DNA of 64,000 nucleotides from Rhodanobacteraceae bacterium. GTDB lineage: Bacteria; Pseudomonadota; Gammaproteobacteria; Xanthomonadales; SZUA-5. The translations under genes and the position numbers were made by a program. The DNA lies in assembly GCA_024234055.1 (NCBI GenBank), contig JACKOW010000001.1:1-64000 (forward strand), given 5' to 3'. Of this stretch, positions 51,514-59,661 are shown piece by piece. A model generated the notes under the pieces. It was given only the letters and a program-made list of their open reading frames with translations. It made no database searches and was not told where the DNA came from. Position 1 is the first letter of the stretch. Each line of letters opens with the position of its first letter.

Positions 51514-53355
51514 ATGGCTACCGTGAAAACCTCAGGCACCGCGGCCACTTTCGAAATCTCCTCGGAAAAGCCGCCACGCTTCACGCCGAACCACAAGCTG
51601 GTGCTGTCGCAAGTGACCGCGGCCCTGATCGAGGACGGCATGCTGAGCGTCGAGGACTCGCAGCGCGTGGTCATGGACGCGCGCTCCGGAAGCGGCCGAC
51701 TGGACCTGAATCCGCTGGTCATCATTGCCAACCTCAAGTTCAAGGATCAGCGCGACACCAGCAAGACCCTGACACTGGAGTCGCTGACCGAATGGCTGGC
51801 CGAGCAGGCGGGTCTGCCTTATTTCAAGATCGATCCGATGAAGATCAAGATGGGCGAAGTGACCGAGGTCATCGGTCAGGCCTACGCCCAGCGCTACAAG
51901 ATCCTGCCAGTGTCGGTGAGCGAAAACGAAGTGGTGTTCGCCACCAGCGAACCGATGATCGACAGCTGGCGGCCAGACCTGGCGCACATCCTGCGCAAGG
52001 AGTTGAAGTGCGTCGTTGCCAATCCGCTCGACGTCTCGCGCTTCCTGATGGAGTTCTACGGTGTCACCCGCAGTGTGCGCAAGGCCAAGGATGCCAAGGA
52101 CAACACCCGCGAGTTCGGTGCCAAGATCATCAATTTCGAACAGCTGCTGGAACTGGGCAAAAGCGCCAACCTCGGCGCCGACGATCAGCACATCGTGCAG
52201 ATCGTCGACTGGTTGCTGCAATACGCCTTCGAGCAGCGCGCCAGCGACATCCATCTGGAACCGCGCCGCGAAATCTCCAATGTGCGTTTCCGCATCGATG
52301 GCGTGATGCACAAGACCTTCGAGCTGCCGACCCCGGTGATGTCCGGTGTGACCGCCCGCATCAAGGTGCTTGGGCGCATGGATCTGGCCGAGAAGCGGCG
52401 CCCGCAGGATGGCCGCCTGAAGGCGCGGAGCCCCTCAGGGCGCGAGGTGGAAATGCGCCTGTCGACCATGCCCACCGCGTTCGGCGAGAAAGTGGTCATG
52501 CGCATCTTCGACCCCGATATCGTGGTCAAGGAATTCGCCCAGCTCGGTTTCTCCGAGCGTGAGGGCAAGCTCTGGGAAGACATGATCGCCGTGCCGCACG
52601 GCATCGTGCTGGTCACCGGCCCTACCGGCTCGGGCAAGACCACCACCCTGTACTCGACGCTGAAGCGACTGGCGACCCCTGAGATCAATGTCTGCACGGT
52701 CGAAGACCCGATCGAAATGGTCTCGCCCGAATTCAATCAGATGCAGGTGCAGCACAACATCGACCTCGGTTTCGCCGAGGGCGTGCGCACGCTGCTGCGC
52801 CAGGATCCGGACATCATCATGGTCGGCGAAATCCGCGACCTGGAAACCGCGCAGATGGCCATCCAGGCCGCCCTGACCGGGCATCTGGTGTTGTCCACGC
52901 TGCACACCAACGATGCCCCGAGCGCCATTCAGCGCCTGATGGATCTGGGCGCGCCCTACTATCTGCTGCAGGGCACGATCGTCGGCATCATGGCCCAGCG
53001 CCTGGTACGCACCCTGTGCCCGCATTGCAAGCGTCTGAACGCCAAGATCGACGAGCCCAGATGGAAGGCGCTGTGCCATCCCTGGCGCGCCGAAGTGCCC
53101 TCCCGTGTCGGCGCCCCCGTGGGCTGCATGGAATGCCGCAAGACCGGCTTCCTCGGCCGTACCGGCATCTACGAGATGTTCCGCGTCTCCCCCAGCCTGC
53201 GCGCCATGATCAACCCCAGCATCGAACTCGCCAAGTTCAGCGAAGCCGCCCTCAAGGAAGGCATGCGCCCGCTGCGCCTGTCCGCCGCCATGCACGTCGC
53301 CCGCGGCTTGACCACGGTGGAGGAGGTGTTGGGGGTGTTGCCGCCTATCGACTAG
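51514..53355 (+). CDS. GspE/PilB-family secretion or pilus assembly ATPase
   Basis: 613 residues from the ATG at 51514. N-terminal residues ~20-160 are a GspE N-domain-like region (LESLTEWLAEQAGLPYFKIDP). The ATPase has Walker A GPTGSGKTTTLYS, the Asp box, Walker B-region DPDIIMVGEIRDLETAQMA and HTNDAPSAIQRLMD. A CPHC and later CMEC pair forms the tetracysteine zinc motif (C-terminal third), and GRTGIYEMFRV is the standard ending. It is a hexameric motor for type IV pilus or type II secretion machines. No pil or gsp gene is adjacent, so the machine it serves is unknown. Confidence 0.92.
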   Translation: MATVKTSGTAATFEISSEKPPRFTPNHKLVLSQVTAALIEDGMLSVEDSQRVVMDARSGSGRLDLNPLVIIANLKFKDQRDTSKTLTLESLTEWLAEQAGLPYFKIDPMKIKMGEVTEVIGQAYAQRYKILPVSVSENEVVFATSEPMIDSWRPDLAHILRKELKCVVANPLDVSRFLMEFYGVTRSVRKAKDAKDNTREFGAKIINFEQLLELGKSANLGADDQHIVQIVDWLLQYAFEQRASDIHLEPRREISNVRFRIDGVMHKTFELPTPVMSGVTARIKVLGRMDLAEKRRPQDGRLKARSPSGREVEMRLSTMPTAFGEKVVMRIFDPDIVVKEFAQLGFSEREGKLWEDMIAVPHGIVLVTGPTGSGKTTTLYSTLKRLATPEINVCTVEDPIEMVSPEFNQMQVQHNIDLGFAEGVRTLLRQDPDIIMVGEIRDLETAQMAIQAALTGHLVLSTLHTNDAPSAIQRLMDLGAPYYLLQGTIVGIMAQRLVRTLCPHCKRLNAKIDEPRWKALCHPWRAEVPSRVGAPVGCMECRKTGFLGRTGIYEMFRVSPSLRAMINPSIELAKFSEAALKEGMRPLRLSAAMHVARGLTTVEEVLGVLPPID

Positions 53356-53359
53356 CGTT

Positions 53360-53432
53360 GGTTGCTGGTTGCTGGTTGCTGGGACACGGGACACGGGACA
53401 CGGGGCACGGGGCACGGGGCACGGGGCACGGG
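53360..53432. repeat. Composite heptamer array after the ATPase gene
   Basis: Four bases after the TAG stop, three seven-base words follow without loss of register: GGTTGCT x3 (53360-53380), GGGACAC x3 (53381-53401) and GGGGCAC x4 (53402-53429), then GGGAAAGGC. See findings. Confidence 0.95.
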
Positions 53433-53455
53433 AAAGGCCGCGGCGCCGCCGGCTG

Positions 53456-53546
53456 TTGTAGGTCCAGACTTGTCTGGACGCTTCTTCCGCACCGAGCAAA
53501 GAACGCGCTCCTGTAGGTCCAGACTTGTCTGGACGCTTCTTCCCCG
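53456..53546. repeat. Direct duplication of a GTCCAGAC palindrome unit
   Basis: The 31-base unit beginning TGTAGGTCCAGACTTG and ending TCTGGACGCTTCTTCC occurs twice (about 53457-53488 and 53512-53543). The shared palindrome is GTCCAGACTTGTCTGGAC. Confidence 0.9.
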
Positions 53547-53659
53547 CCAGACCTTGAGCCCGGCTGCATCGAACCGGCTCGTCGCGCCCCTCGGCAAGTT
53601 GCGGCCCGCGATTTCGCGGGCGCAGACTTGTTCTCCGCGTATAGAACTTCCCTGGTGAG

Positions 53660-54307
53660 GTGTCTGTGTACTTGCACTACCGATGGCAGGCGCAATGGAT
53701 GTCGGTGCTCATGGTCGCTCTGCTGCTGACGCCGGCGGTCTTCGCGGCCGAATCGCGGCTTCAGACGGAAGCCGTGAAACCGCAAGCCTCCCAGTTGAGG
53801 AAGATCCCGGGAACTGCATGCGGATATCTGCCGGACGACGTTACCGAGATCCAGCTGCTCACGCTGACGACAGACCAGTTGCAGCAGCTCGCAGGACTGA
53901 ACCCCTATGTCGCCGTGGCCTTGCTGTATGCGCAGCAGGGTGATGTGGTCGAGCGATCGCCGTTCGGTTCAAGGTCGCTATTCGGCGCGTCATTGACACC
54001 GGATCAAGCGACCCGTGCAGCGGTCGACCTGCAGAGTCTGGAGCAGGGCCGATCGCGCTTTGATCCCGGCTATGCGGTCACGGTCGAGGACAGCTTCGAG
54101 CCGATTGCCGATGGCAGGGTCGCGCGCAGTTTTCTCACCCGTTACCGCTCACCCTCGGGCGCTACCCTGGACGTCTATCCGCCGCTGGTGCTGGTGGTGA
54201 AGCCAATCAGCGAGCGTATCGACCATGATCTGTTCGGCATCAAGATTATCGACTACGCGCTGGATTCGGTTCGGGGCGACGGCGTCGAAGAACTTGCCGT
54301 CTTCTGA
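53660..54307 (+). CDS. Exported protein of unknown function
   Basis: Up to 215 residues. Possible starts are GTG 53660, GTG 53666 (GAGG five bases upstream) and ATG 53699. The last gives a compact signal peptide SVLMVALLLTPAVFAA. The mature part has one Cys in GTACGYLPDDVTEIQLLTL and blocks NPYVAVALLYAQQGDVV and RSFLTRYRSPSGATLDVYP. No family was recognised. It probably acts in the periplasm. It sits between the post-ATPase repeat array and a convergent membrane protein gene. Confidence 0.65.
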   Translation: MSVYLHYRWQAQWMSVLMVALLLTPAVFAAESRLQTEAVKPQASQLRKIPGTACGYLPDDVTEIQLLTLTTDQLQQLAGLNPYVAVALLYAQQGDVVERSPFGSRSLFGASLTPDQATRAAVDLQSLEQGRSRFDPGYAVTVEDSFEPIADGRVARSFLTRYRSPSGATLDVYPPLVLVVKPISERIDHDLFGIKIIDYALDSVRGDGVEELAVF

Positions 54308-54373
54308 AGCCGGTTCAGACAGGATCTGCACACGCGCTCAAGGCAGGCGGCACTGACCAGCCTCGAACCCTGG

Positions 54374-54440
54374 TTGGAGCGACCTCGTGTCGAGACCCAC
54401 CCGAATGCACCATTGGTCGCGCCGCAAGGGCGCTCCTACG
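54374..54440. repeat. BIME-like paired palindrome
   Basis: GGAGCGACCTCGTGTCGAGACC and GGTCGCGCCGCAAGGGCGCTCC-type arms around a ~25-base spacer, homologous to 48049-48121. It lies in the gap between convergent genes. Confidence 0.8.
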
Positions 54441-54500
54441 CAAAGCAGGCGCGTGAGATGGGCCAGGGGCACACTTCAAGGCCGCGGCCTGCGAGCCTTT

Positions 54501-54523
54501 CCCGTGCCCCGTGCCCCGTGCCC
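54501..54523. repeat. Heptamer array, CCCGTGC x3
   Basis: Three exact units plus CC. On the minus strand it begins four bases after the Yip1-family stop (54528-54530) and ends in GGGAAAGGCTCG, the same trailing motif as the arrays at 10658 and 53360. Confidence 0.92.
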
Positions 54524-54527
54524 AATC

Positions 54528-55238
54528 TCAGTACAACACCCCAACCATCAGTCGCGTGATCAGGTAGGCCACCAGCATGCCCACCGCCAGCACGCCGGCA
54601 ACCAGGTAGCTGGCCAGGCCTTCCTTGATGCCGGCCACGCGCGCCAGGCCGGTGAACACCACCAGCACCATCAGGCTCATGCCCACCAGCAGGGGCAATT
54701 GACCGACGGGGCCGCCGATACCGACCACGCTGAGCAGATAGGTCACCAGGGTGCCAAGGCCGATGGGCAGCAGTGCCGCGCCGCCGATGAAGATATCGAA
54801 GGCCAGTTTGCCCTCGCCGCGGAAGATCAGGCGTGACAGCCAGCTGCCAGCGCCGATGCCCACGGCGGCACCGAGCGTGGTGCCCAGGCCAACCAGGAAG
54901 CCCTTGAAGCCCATGGACATCATGCCGCCGCCGACCATCGACAGCGCGCCGCCACCGCTGACCAGCAGGCAGATGACCGCCACGACCGCGAAGACCAGTC
55001 CGACACCAATGGCTTGCGGTGCTTCCAGATCGCGATAGGCTTCGGGCAGGGCGCCGACCGGGTTGTAGATCAGTTTTCTGAAGGTGGCGAAAGCATCCTT
55101 GGCAGCCGCCTGGGCCTTGTTCATGGCCTCTTGTGCGGCGCGCTGATAGTCGGCGCGGGACTGCGAAGTGGAATCGGTGCTGGTTTCTGGCGGCGTCGGC
55201 GGCGGATTCGGTGGTGTCTGTTCGGGTGTATCGCTCAT
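54528..55238 (-). CDS. Yip1-family integral membrane protein
   Basis: 236 residues. A hydrophilic Pro/Thr-rich N-terminus (~1-50) and a helical region with YNPVGALPEAYRDLEAP lead into five membrane helices with small residues (GVGLVFAVVAVICLLV, FLVGLGTTLGAAVGIGAG, ILP-like ALLPIGLGTLVTYLLSVV, LLVGMSLMVLVVFTGL, AVGMLVAYLITRLM). This is the YIP1/DUF1282-like arrangement. The function in bacteria is unknown. It is divergent from the BPSS1780-like gene. Confidence 0.8.
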   Translation of the reverse strand: MSDTPEQTPPNPPPTPPETSTDSTSQSRADYQRAAQEAMNKAQAAAKDAFATFRKLIYNPVGALPEAYRDLEAPQAIGVGLVFAVVAVICLLVSGGGALSMVGGGMMSMGFKGFLVGLGTTLGAAVGIGAGSWLSRLIFRGEGKLAFDIFIGGAALLPIGLGTLVTYLLSVVGIGGPVGQLPLLVGMSLMVLVVFTGLARVAGIKEGLASYLVAGVLAVGMLVAYLITRLMVGVLY

Positions 55239-55394
55239 GGCTCGGTGCTCCCTGATTGAAAACCTCGGTAACCACGATGTTTACGCGGATCGAGATCGGG
55301 CACACGGTGATGGCTGGCGGCATGACCGATGGCGGACTGCGTCCTGGCCTTGGTCGCGCTATTCTGAGCGCCGGATACTCACGAGGGATCGAGC

Positions 55395-56081
55395 ATGGTC
55401 AAGACCGTAGACGCCGGCGCTGGCATCAACTGGTTGCAGGGTGGCTGGGCTGCCTTCAAGTCCGGAGGGCCTTTGCTGATCGGCATGGTCTTCGTGTCGC
55501 TGCTGCTGGTGCTGATTCTGCGTCTGGTGCCCTGGTTCGGTGCGCTGCTGGCACCGATTCTGGCGACCTTTCTCTATTCAGGCATGCTGATCAGTGTGCG
55601 TGGTTCCGCTGGCGGCAGGGTCATGCAGTTCGACGATCTGTGGAGTGCCTTCGGCAATCAGGACAAGATGGTGCATCTGGCCATCGTGGCGCTGGTGCCC
55701 ACGCTGGGCGAATTGCTGCGGGCCGCACTGCCCGGTGGTTTCTTCGGCTGGCTGATCAGCGGTCTGATCGGGGTCACGGTGCTGGCCCTCACCTACTTTG
55801 CCGTTCCGCTGGTGCTGTTCCGCAATCAGGAAGCGCCGCACGCACTCAAGTCCAGCTTCGATGGCGTGCTCGCCAACCTGCCGGCCGTCATCGTGTTCTG
55901 GATCGCCTGCATCATCCTGACGGTAGTCGCCATCATCCCGGTTGGCTTGGGCTTGCTGGTGTTGATTCCGGTGCTGTTGGGAGCGGCCTACGAGGCCTAT
56001 GCCGAGATCTACGGTGATGTCGAGCTCGCGCCCAATGACCCGGCGCCGGCAGGCGACCCACCGCCGCCGCCGGCGGGGTGA
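55395..56081 (+). CDS. BPSS1780-like membrane protein
   Basis: 228 residues. INWLQGGWAAFKSGGPLLIGMVFVSLLLVLILRLVPWFGALLAPIL is the family start (a G-W-x-x-F helix before the first membrane segments). Further helices and QDKMVHLAIVAL, LVLFRNQEAPHALKSSFDGVLAN follow. It ends in a Pro-rich tail (DPPPPPAG). About five or six membrane segments. The function is unknown; related genes are widespread in beta- and gammaproteobacteria. Confidence 0.82.
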   Translation: MVKTVDAGAGINWLQGGWAAFKSGGPLLIGMVFVSLLLVLILRLVPWFGALLAPILATFLYSGMLISVRGSAGGRVMQFDDLWSAFGNQDKMVHLAIVALVPTLGELLRAALPGGFFGWLISGLIGVTVLALTYFAVPLVLFRNQEAPHALKSSFDGVLANLPAVIVFWIACIILTVVAIIPVGLGLLVLIPVLLGAAYEAYAEIYGDVELAPNDPAPAGDPPPPPAG

Positions 56082-56261
56082 AGCTGGTTTCGGATGGAAG
56101 CTGGGCCCAGGACAGAAGTCGGTGTCGGTGTCGGTAAGAGCGGGTGATGGCACCGAGCAGGCAGCGGTAGGGTGGAACCCGCCTGCGGCCTGACCCGGGG
56201 CCTCCTTGAGTCTTGAAGGCGGATTCCACCGGCCTTTGGGTTGCGGCGCAAGCTGAGGTCT

Positions 56262-56384
56262 CGATGGTGGATTCTTCGCCTGCGGCGAAGGATCCACTCT
56301 ACGCGGCTGTTTCCGACACCGACACCAACAACCTGGGTCTCGATGGTGGATTCTTCGCCGGCGGCGGAGGATCCACCCTACGCT
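56262..56384. repeat. Two copies of a GGTGGATTCTTCGCC hairpin
   Basis: The unit GGTGGATTCTTCGCC-loop-GGCGAAGGATCCAC occurs at 56262-56303 and, with GGCGGAGG, at 56341-56384. Each can fold into a ~14-bp stem followed by CTACGC. Between them is a GACACC direct repeat. The second covers the tatC stop codon (56378-56380). A diverged third unit (GGTGGAACCC) is at 56170-56230. Confidence 0.85.
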
Positions 56385-57136
56385 ACTGGCGCGTCCTTCG
56401 CCGGCGGCTTGGCCACCATGCCGGCGGCAACGATGCCGATCTCGTAGAGGATGCACATCGGGATGGCCAGCATCAGCTGGCTGACCACATCCGGCGGTGT
56501 CAGCACGGCGGCTACGACGAAGGCGCCGACCACCACGTAGGAACGCGAGGCCTTCAGCTGCGGCACGGTGACCCAGCCGAGCGCCACCAGGATCACGGTG
56601 GCCACCGGCACTTCGAAAGTCACGCCGAAAGCCAGAAAGATCACCAGCACGAAGTCCAGATAGCGAGTGATGTCAGTCATCACCGACACGCCGTCAGGTG
56701 CAATCGCCTGCATGAAGCCGAACACCGTGGGCAGTACCAGGAAGTATGCGAAGGCGCAGCCCAGATAGAACAGCAGGGTGCTGGAGATCAGCAGTGGCAC
56801 CGCCAGTTTCTGCTCGTGCCGGTAAAGCCCGGGCGCCACGAATGCCCAGAGCTGGTAGAGCACAAAGGGCATGGCGGCGATCAGCGCCACGAAAAAACTG
56901 AGCTTCAGTGGCGTGAAAAAGGGCGAGGCCGGATCGATGGCGATCATCTGCGCGCCTTCAGGCAGGGTCTGGCGGAAGGGCACCGCCAGCATCGTGTACA
57001 AACGATTGCCAAATGGAATCAGGGCTAGCGCCAGTACCAGCCAGGCCGCTACCGCGCGCAGCAGGCGGGTGCGAAGTTCAACCAGATGCGACAGAAAGCC
57101 CTGGCCGCCGTCATCATCGTCAGCGGCGGGTTGCAT
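56378..57136 (-). CDS. tatC: Sec-independent protein translocase subunit TatC
   Basis: 252 residues from the ATG at 57136 (57145 is an alternative). TatC is the six-helix receptor for twin-arginine signal peptides. FLSHLVELRTRLLRAV at the start and SPFFTPLKLSFFVALIAAMPFVLYQLWAFVAPGLYRHEQK are the strongest family blocks, with FGVTFEVPVA and TPPDVVSQLMLAIPMCILYE near the end. Its start overlaps the end of tatB by 17 bases. Confidence 0.97.
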   Translation of the reverse strand: MQPAADDDDGGQGFLSHLVELRTRLLRAVAAWLVLALALIPFGNRLYTMLAVPFRQTLPEGAQMIAIDPASPFFTPLKLSFFVALIAAMPFVLYQLWAFVAPGLYRHEQKLAVPLLISSTLLFYLGCAFAYFLVLPTVFGFMQAIAPDGVSVMTDITRYLDFVLVIFLAFGVTFEVPVATVILVALGWVTVPQLKASRSYVVVGAFVVAAVLTPPDVVSQLMLAIPMCILYEIGIVAAGMVAKPPAKDAPVA

Positions 57137-57422
57137 CGTCCACACTCTTCAGTGAATCACGGATTTCCCGGGCCTGCTGCTCCAGCGGTTCGGTCACGCT
57201 GCGCAGGGTTTCCGAGGGCTGCGGCATGTTCTTGAGGGCGCGCTTGAGTTCTTCATCGCGCACTTCCCGTTCCACCTCGGCCTTGACCGATTCGAAGCTG
57301 CTGCGCGCCTTGCGCAGCAGTGCACCCACGGTGCGTGCCGCACCGGGCAGTCGCTCCGGACCCAGTACCACCAGGGCCACCAGCGCGATCAGCATCAGTT
57401 CGGAAAAGCCGACGTCGAACAC
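57120..57422 (-). CDS. tatB: Sec-independent protein translocase subunit TatB
   Basis: 100 residues. MFDVGFSELMLIALVALVVLGPERLPGAAR is the TatB membrane helix with its hinge (GPERLP), followed by the amphipathic helix TVGALLRKARSSFESVKAEVEREV. TatB partners with TatC in the receptor complex. It is shorter than E. coli TatB (171). It sits 8 bases after tatA. Confidence 0.95.
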   Translation of the reverse strand: MFDVGFSELMLIALVALVVLGPERLPGAARTVGALLRKARSSFESVKAEVEREVRDEELKRALKNMPQPSETLRSVTEPLEQQAREIRDSLKSVDDATRR

Positions 57423-57430
57423 GGCCGCGC

Positions 57431-57652
57431 TCAGTTCTTCTGGGCCGGCTCTTTCTCGGCCTCTTCGGCCTTGGCCGTGGGCTTGGGATCTGCTTCGAGC
57501 TTGGCGGGGTCATTGCCTTCGGCCAGGCCCTGCTTGAAACCCTTGATGGCAGCGCCGAGGTCAGTGCCGACGTTGCGCAAGCGCTTGGTACCGAACACCA
57601 CCAACACCACCACCAGCACGATCAGCCAGTGACCAATACTCCATGTGCCCAT
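57431..57652 (-). CDS. tatA: Sec-independent protein translocase subunit TatA
   Basis: 73 residues. SIGHWLIVLVVVLVVFGTKRLRNVGTDLGAAIKGFKQG is the TatA membrane helix, FG hinge and amphipathic helix; an acidic/Lys tail follows. TatA polymerises into the pore. First gene of tatABC on the minus strand. Substrates here may include the Tat-type amidohydrolase at 27891-29360. Confidence 0.96.
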   Translation of the reverse strand: MGTWSIGHWLIVLVVVLVVFGTKRLRNVGTDLGAAIKGFKQGLAEGNDPAKLEADPKPTAKAEEAEKEPAQKN

Positions 57653-57720
57653 GTGCTACTCCAATGACTGCTTTCGATGAGCATAACGGTCTGGCGTCAA
57701 TGGCGGATGACAGCCAACCA

Positions 57721-58419
57721 TCAGCGCGAGGTCTGTTCTTCCAACTGATCGCGGAAATCGATGATGAAACCTGGTGCGCCCTGGGTGCGACCTTCAAAGA
57801 GCGCGCGTGGCGAGGTGCCCTTGCCGTACACGCGTTCGATCGCATCATAGTCGACGGCCAGCACCGAGCCATCCAGTGCCACGCCGGCGAACAGGCCGCG
57901 GGTGCGAGCGTAGGCCAGGATCTCGGCCTTCAGTTCGCCGTCGGTGGCTGCCGCTGCCTGTCGTCCGACCGGGCCTGCGGCGACCGAGGCGTCCGCGCCC
58001 AGTGTGAACTTGCCAGACACCAGATTGTCGACGCCACGCGGCGTGCGGAACACCAGAATGATGTCGGCCGATTGCACGCCGGCCTGAAAGCCGAAACTGC
58101 CGCCGGTGACCGTGATGTACGCCGGGTTCGACCAGGTGCCGTCTGACTGTCGCACCGAGATGAGGCCCTTGCCGCGACGTCCACCGACCACAAAACCCAC
58201 CTTGACCACCTCGGGTATGACCGCGATGGCATAGGCTTTGGACAACAGGGAGGCCGGAATCTCGCTGTCCGGTGTCGACTGAACCTGCTTGAGCACCGCC
58301 AGTGCAGTCTCGGCGCGCTTCTGCTCCTTGCGGCCAGCATGTGCCGGCGCGGCTGCCGTCATCATCAGCAGCGCAAGGACAGTCAGAAGGGCGAAACCGC
58401 GGGACAGTATCGAATTCAT
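57721..58419 (-). CDS. SYLF/Ysc84-domain lipid-binding protein, exported
   Basis: 232 residues from the ATG at 58419, with GGAG about ten bases upstream. A signal peptide (LSRGFALLTVLALLMMTAAAPAHA) precedes a SYLF domain: SLLSKAYAIAVIPEVVKVGFVVGGRRGKGLISVR, SFGFQAGVQSADIILVF and LGADASVAAGPVGRQAAA, then YARTRGLFAGVALDGSVL. SYLF proteins bind phosphoinositides in eukaryotes. Bacterial members are periplasmic or outer-membrane-associated with unknown ligand. The C-terminus adds ~30 residues (EGRTQGAPGFIIDF). Confidence 0.9.
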   Translation of the reverse strand: MNSILSRGFALLTVLALLMMTAAAPAHAGRKEQKRAETALAVLKQVQSTPDSEIPASLLSKAYAIAVIPEVVKVGFVVGGRRGKGLISVRQSDGTWSNPAYITVTGGSFGFQAGVQSADIILVFRTPRGVDNLVSGKFTLGADASVAAGPVGRQAAAATDGELKAEILAYARTRGLFAGVALDGSVLAVDYDAIERVYGKGTSPRALFEGRTQGAPGFIIDFRDQLEEQTSR

Positions 58420-58533
58420 GCTTGCATCTCCTGCAGGAATCATTCCGGGAGCGCCCACGCAGCAGCCGGCGCAGCAATGACTGGGGAGCATGCCCGACAA
58501 CGACTTAGGCAGCGATGAACAGGGTCGGCCGAA

Positions 58534-59472
58534 TCAGCGCGACTGAAAGCGAATGGCTGCGAACCCGAACAGAGCCAACAGTAACGACAGCAGTGCCTGA
58601 CCCTGACTGCCGAGCGTGGGAATGGCGGGTGGCACCGCCGGGCCCGCTGGGCCTGTTGGTGCCTCGCAAACCGGCTTGGCGATGGCCAGGCTCTCGACTC
58701 CTGGCAGCGTCGAGCTGATGCGCTGTGCGGCACCGCTGACCGGATCGATAGTGAAGACCACACTGGGTTCCGGGTTGATGGACGTGCCGGTCATGTCGGC
58801 CACTCCCCAGAGGATGCCGCCGGCATCAAAATCCAGGCCGCCATCGGTGAAGCGCAGGCCGCCACCCAGAGGACCAATCAGCTCGGCCCGACCAGTGATG
58901 ACGTCGATGCGATAGAGGTTCTCGTCACCCGAGGAGCCGATGCCATAGACGCCGTCATAGCGCGCTGCCAGACCGGTGATGGCAGCACCCAATGCTCCTT
59001 CGCTGCCGACCAGGGTCGCAGCGCCCGTGCTGACGTCCACTCGGTAGAGGCTGCGGCGGCTGTCGGAACTGGCGTACAGGTTGCCGGCGCAGTCGAACGT
59101 CAGGCCGAAATCGAAATTCGACGTGCGTGACAACCCGGTATTGCCTTCGCGCCCATCGACCGGCAATGCAATACCCGTATCGCGGTCGATCCGCAGCAAG
59201 GTCTTGCTGGCATCGTCGATGCCGTAGAGATTGCCATTGGCATCCAAGGCCAAGCCTTCGACGTCGGCATAGGGAGCGCTGGAAGGGGCGGCGCGAACCT
59301 CGCCCACCTTCGCTGCATCACCGTTGATCAAATCGAGTGTATGCAGGGTATCGAAATCGCGCACACTCGGGTCATCCGAATTCACGATGAACCCGGAAGC
59401 TGCATAGGATGCCGCCGCCGGAAAGACAGCAGCAAGCACCAAGAGCGCGATGGGAGCGCGTCGAATCTGCAT
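58534..59472 (-). CDS. IPTL-CTERM sorting-domain protein, beta-propeller-like
   Basis: 312 residues from the ATG at 59472. A signal peptide (IALLVLAAVFPAAASYAA) precedes a propeller-like repeated domain with D-x-N-G-N-L-Y/G-I-D (LALDANGNLYGIDDAS, TFDCAGNLYASSDS, FDAGGILWGVADM). The C-terminus is IPTLGSQGQALLSLLLALFG followed by a basic end, the IPTL-CTERM tail that directs cell-surface sorting together with an exosortase-like or archaeosortase-like enzyme. No such sorting enzyme is seen in the window. The ligand or role is unknown. Confidence 0.9.
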   Translation of the reverse strand: MQIRRAPIALLVLAAVFPAAASYAASGFIVNSDDPSVRDFDTLHTLDLINGDAAKVGEVRAAPSSAPYADVEGLALDANGNLYGIDDASKTLLRIDRDTGIALPVDGREGNTGLSRTSNFDFGLTFDCAGNLYASSDSRRSLYRVDVSTGAATLVGSEGALGAAITGLAARYDGVYGIGSSGDENLYRIDVITGRAELIGPLGGGLRFTDGGLDFDAGGILWGVADMTGTSINPEPSVVFTIDPVSGAAQRISSTLPGVESLAIAKPVCEAPTGPAGPAVPPAIPTLGSQGQALLSLLLALFGFAAIRFQSR

Positions 59473-59661
59473 TGTTTTAGTTATCTGAATCGTCACCACG
59501 ACGTGCGCCACATTAGTCTATCAGCACTGTTGCTGACAGACAAAGCCTGTCCCGTTGCGGAAATTGCTCGATTTCGTGACCTTTCACGCACTGCGGACAG
59601 CCAGGCAGGATTGTATTCGCGCATGCTTGCGCCCTGAACTGCACAAGGACTGATCGATCGG

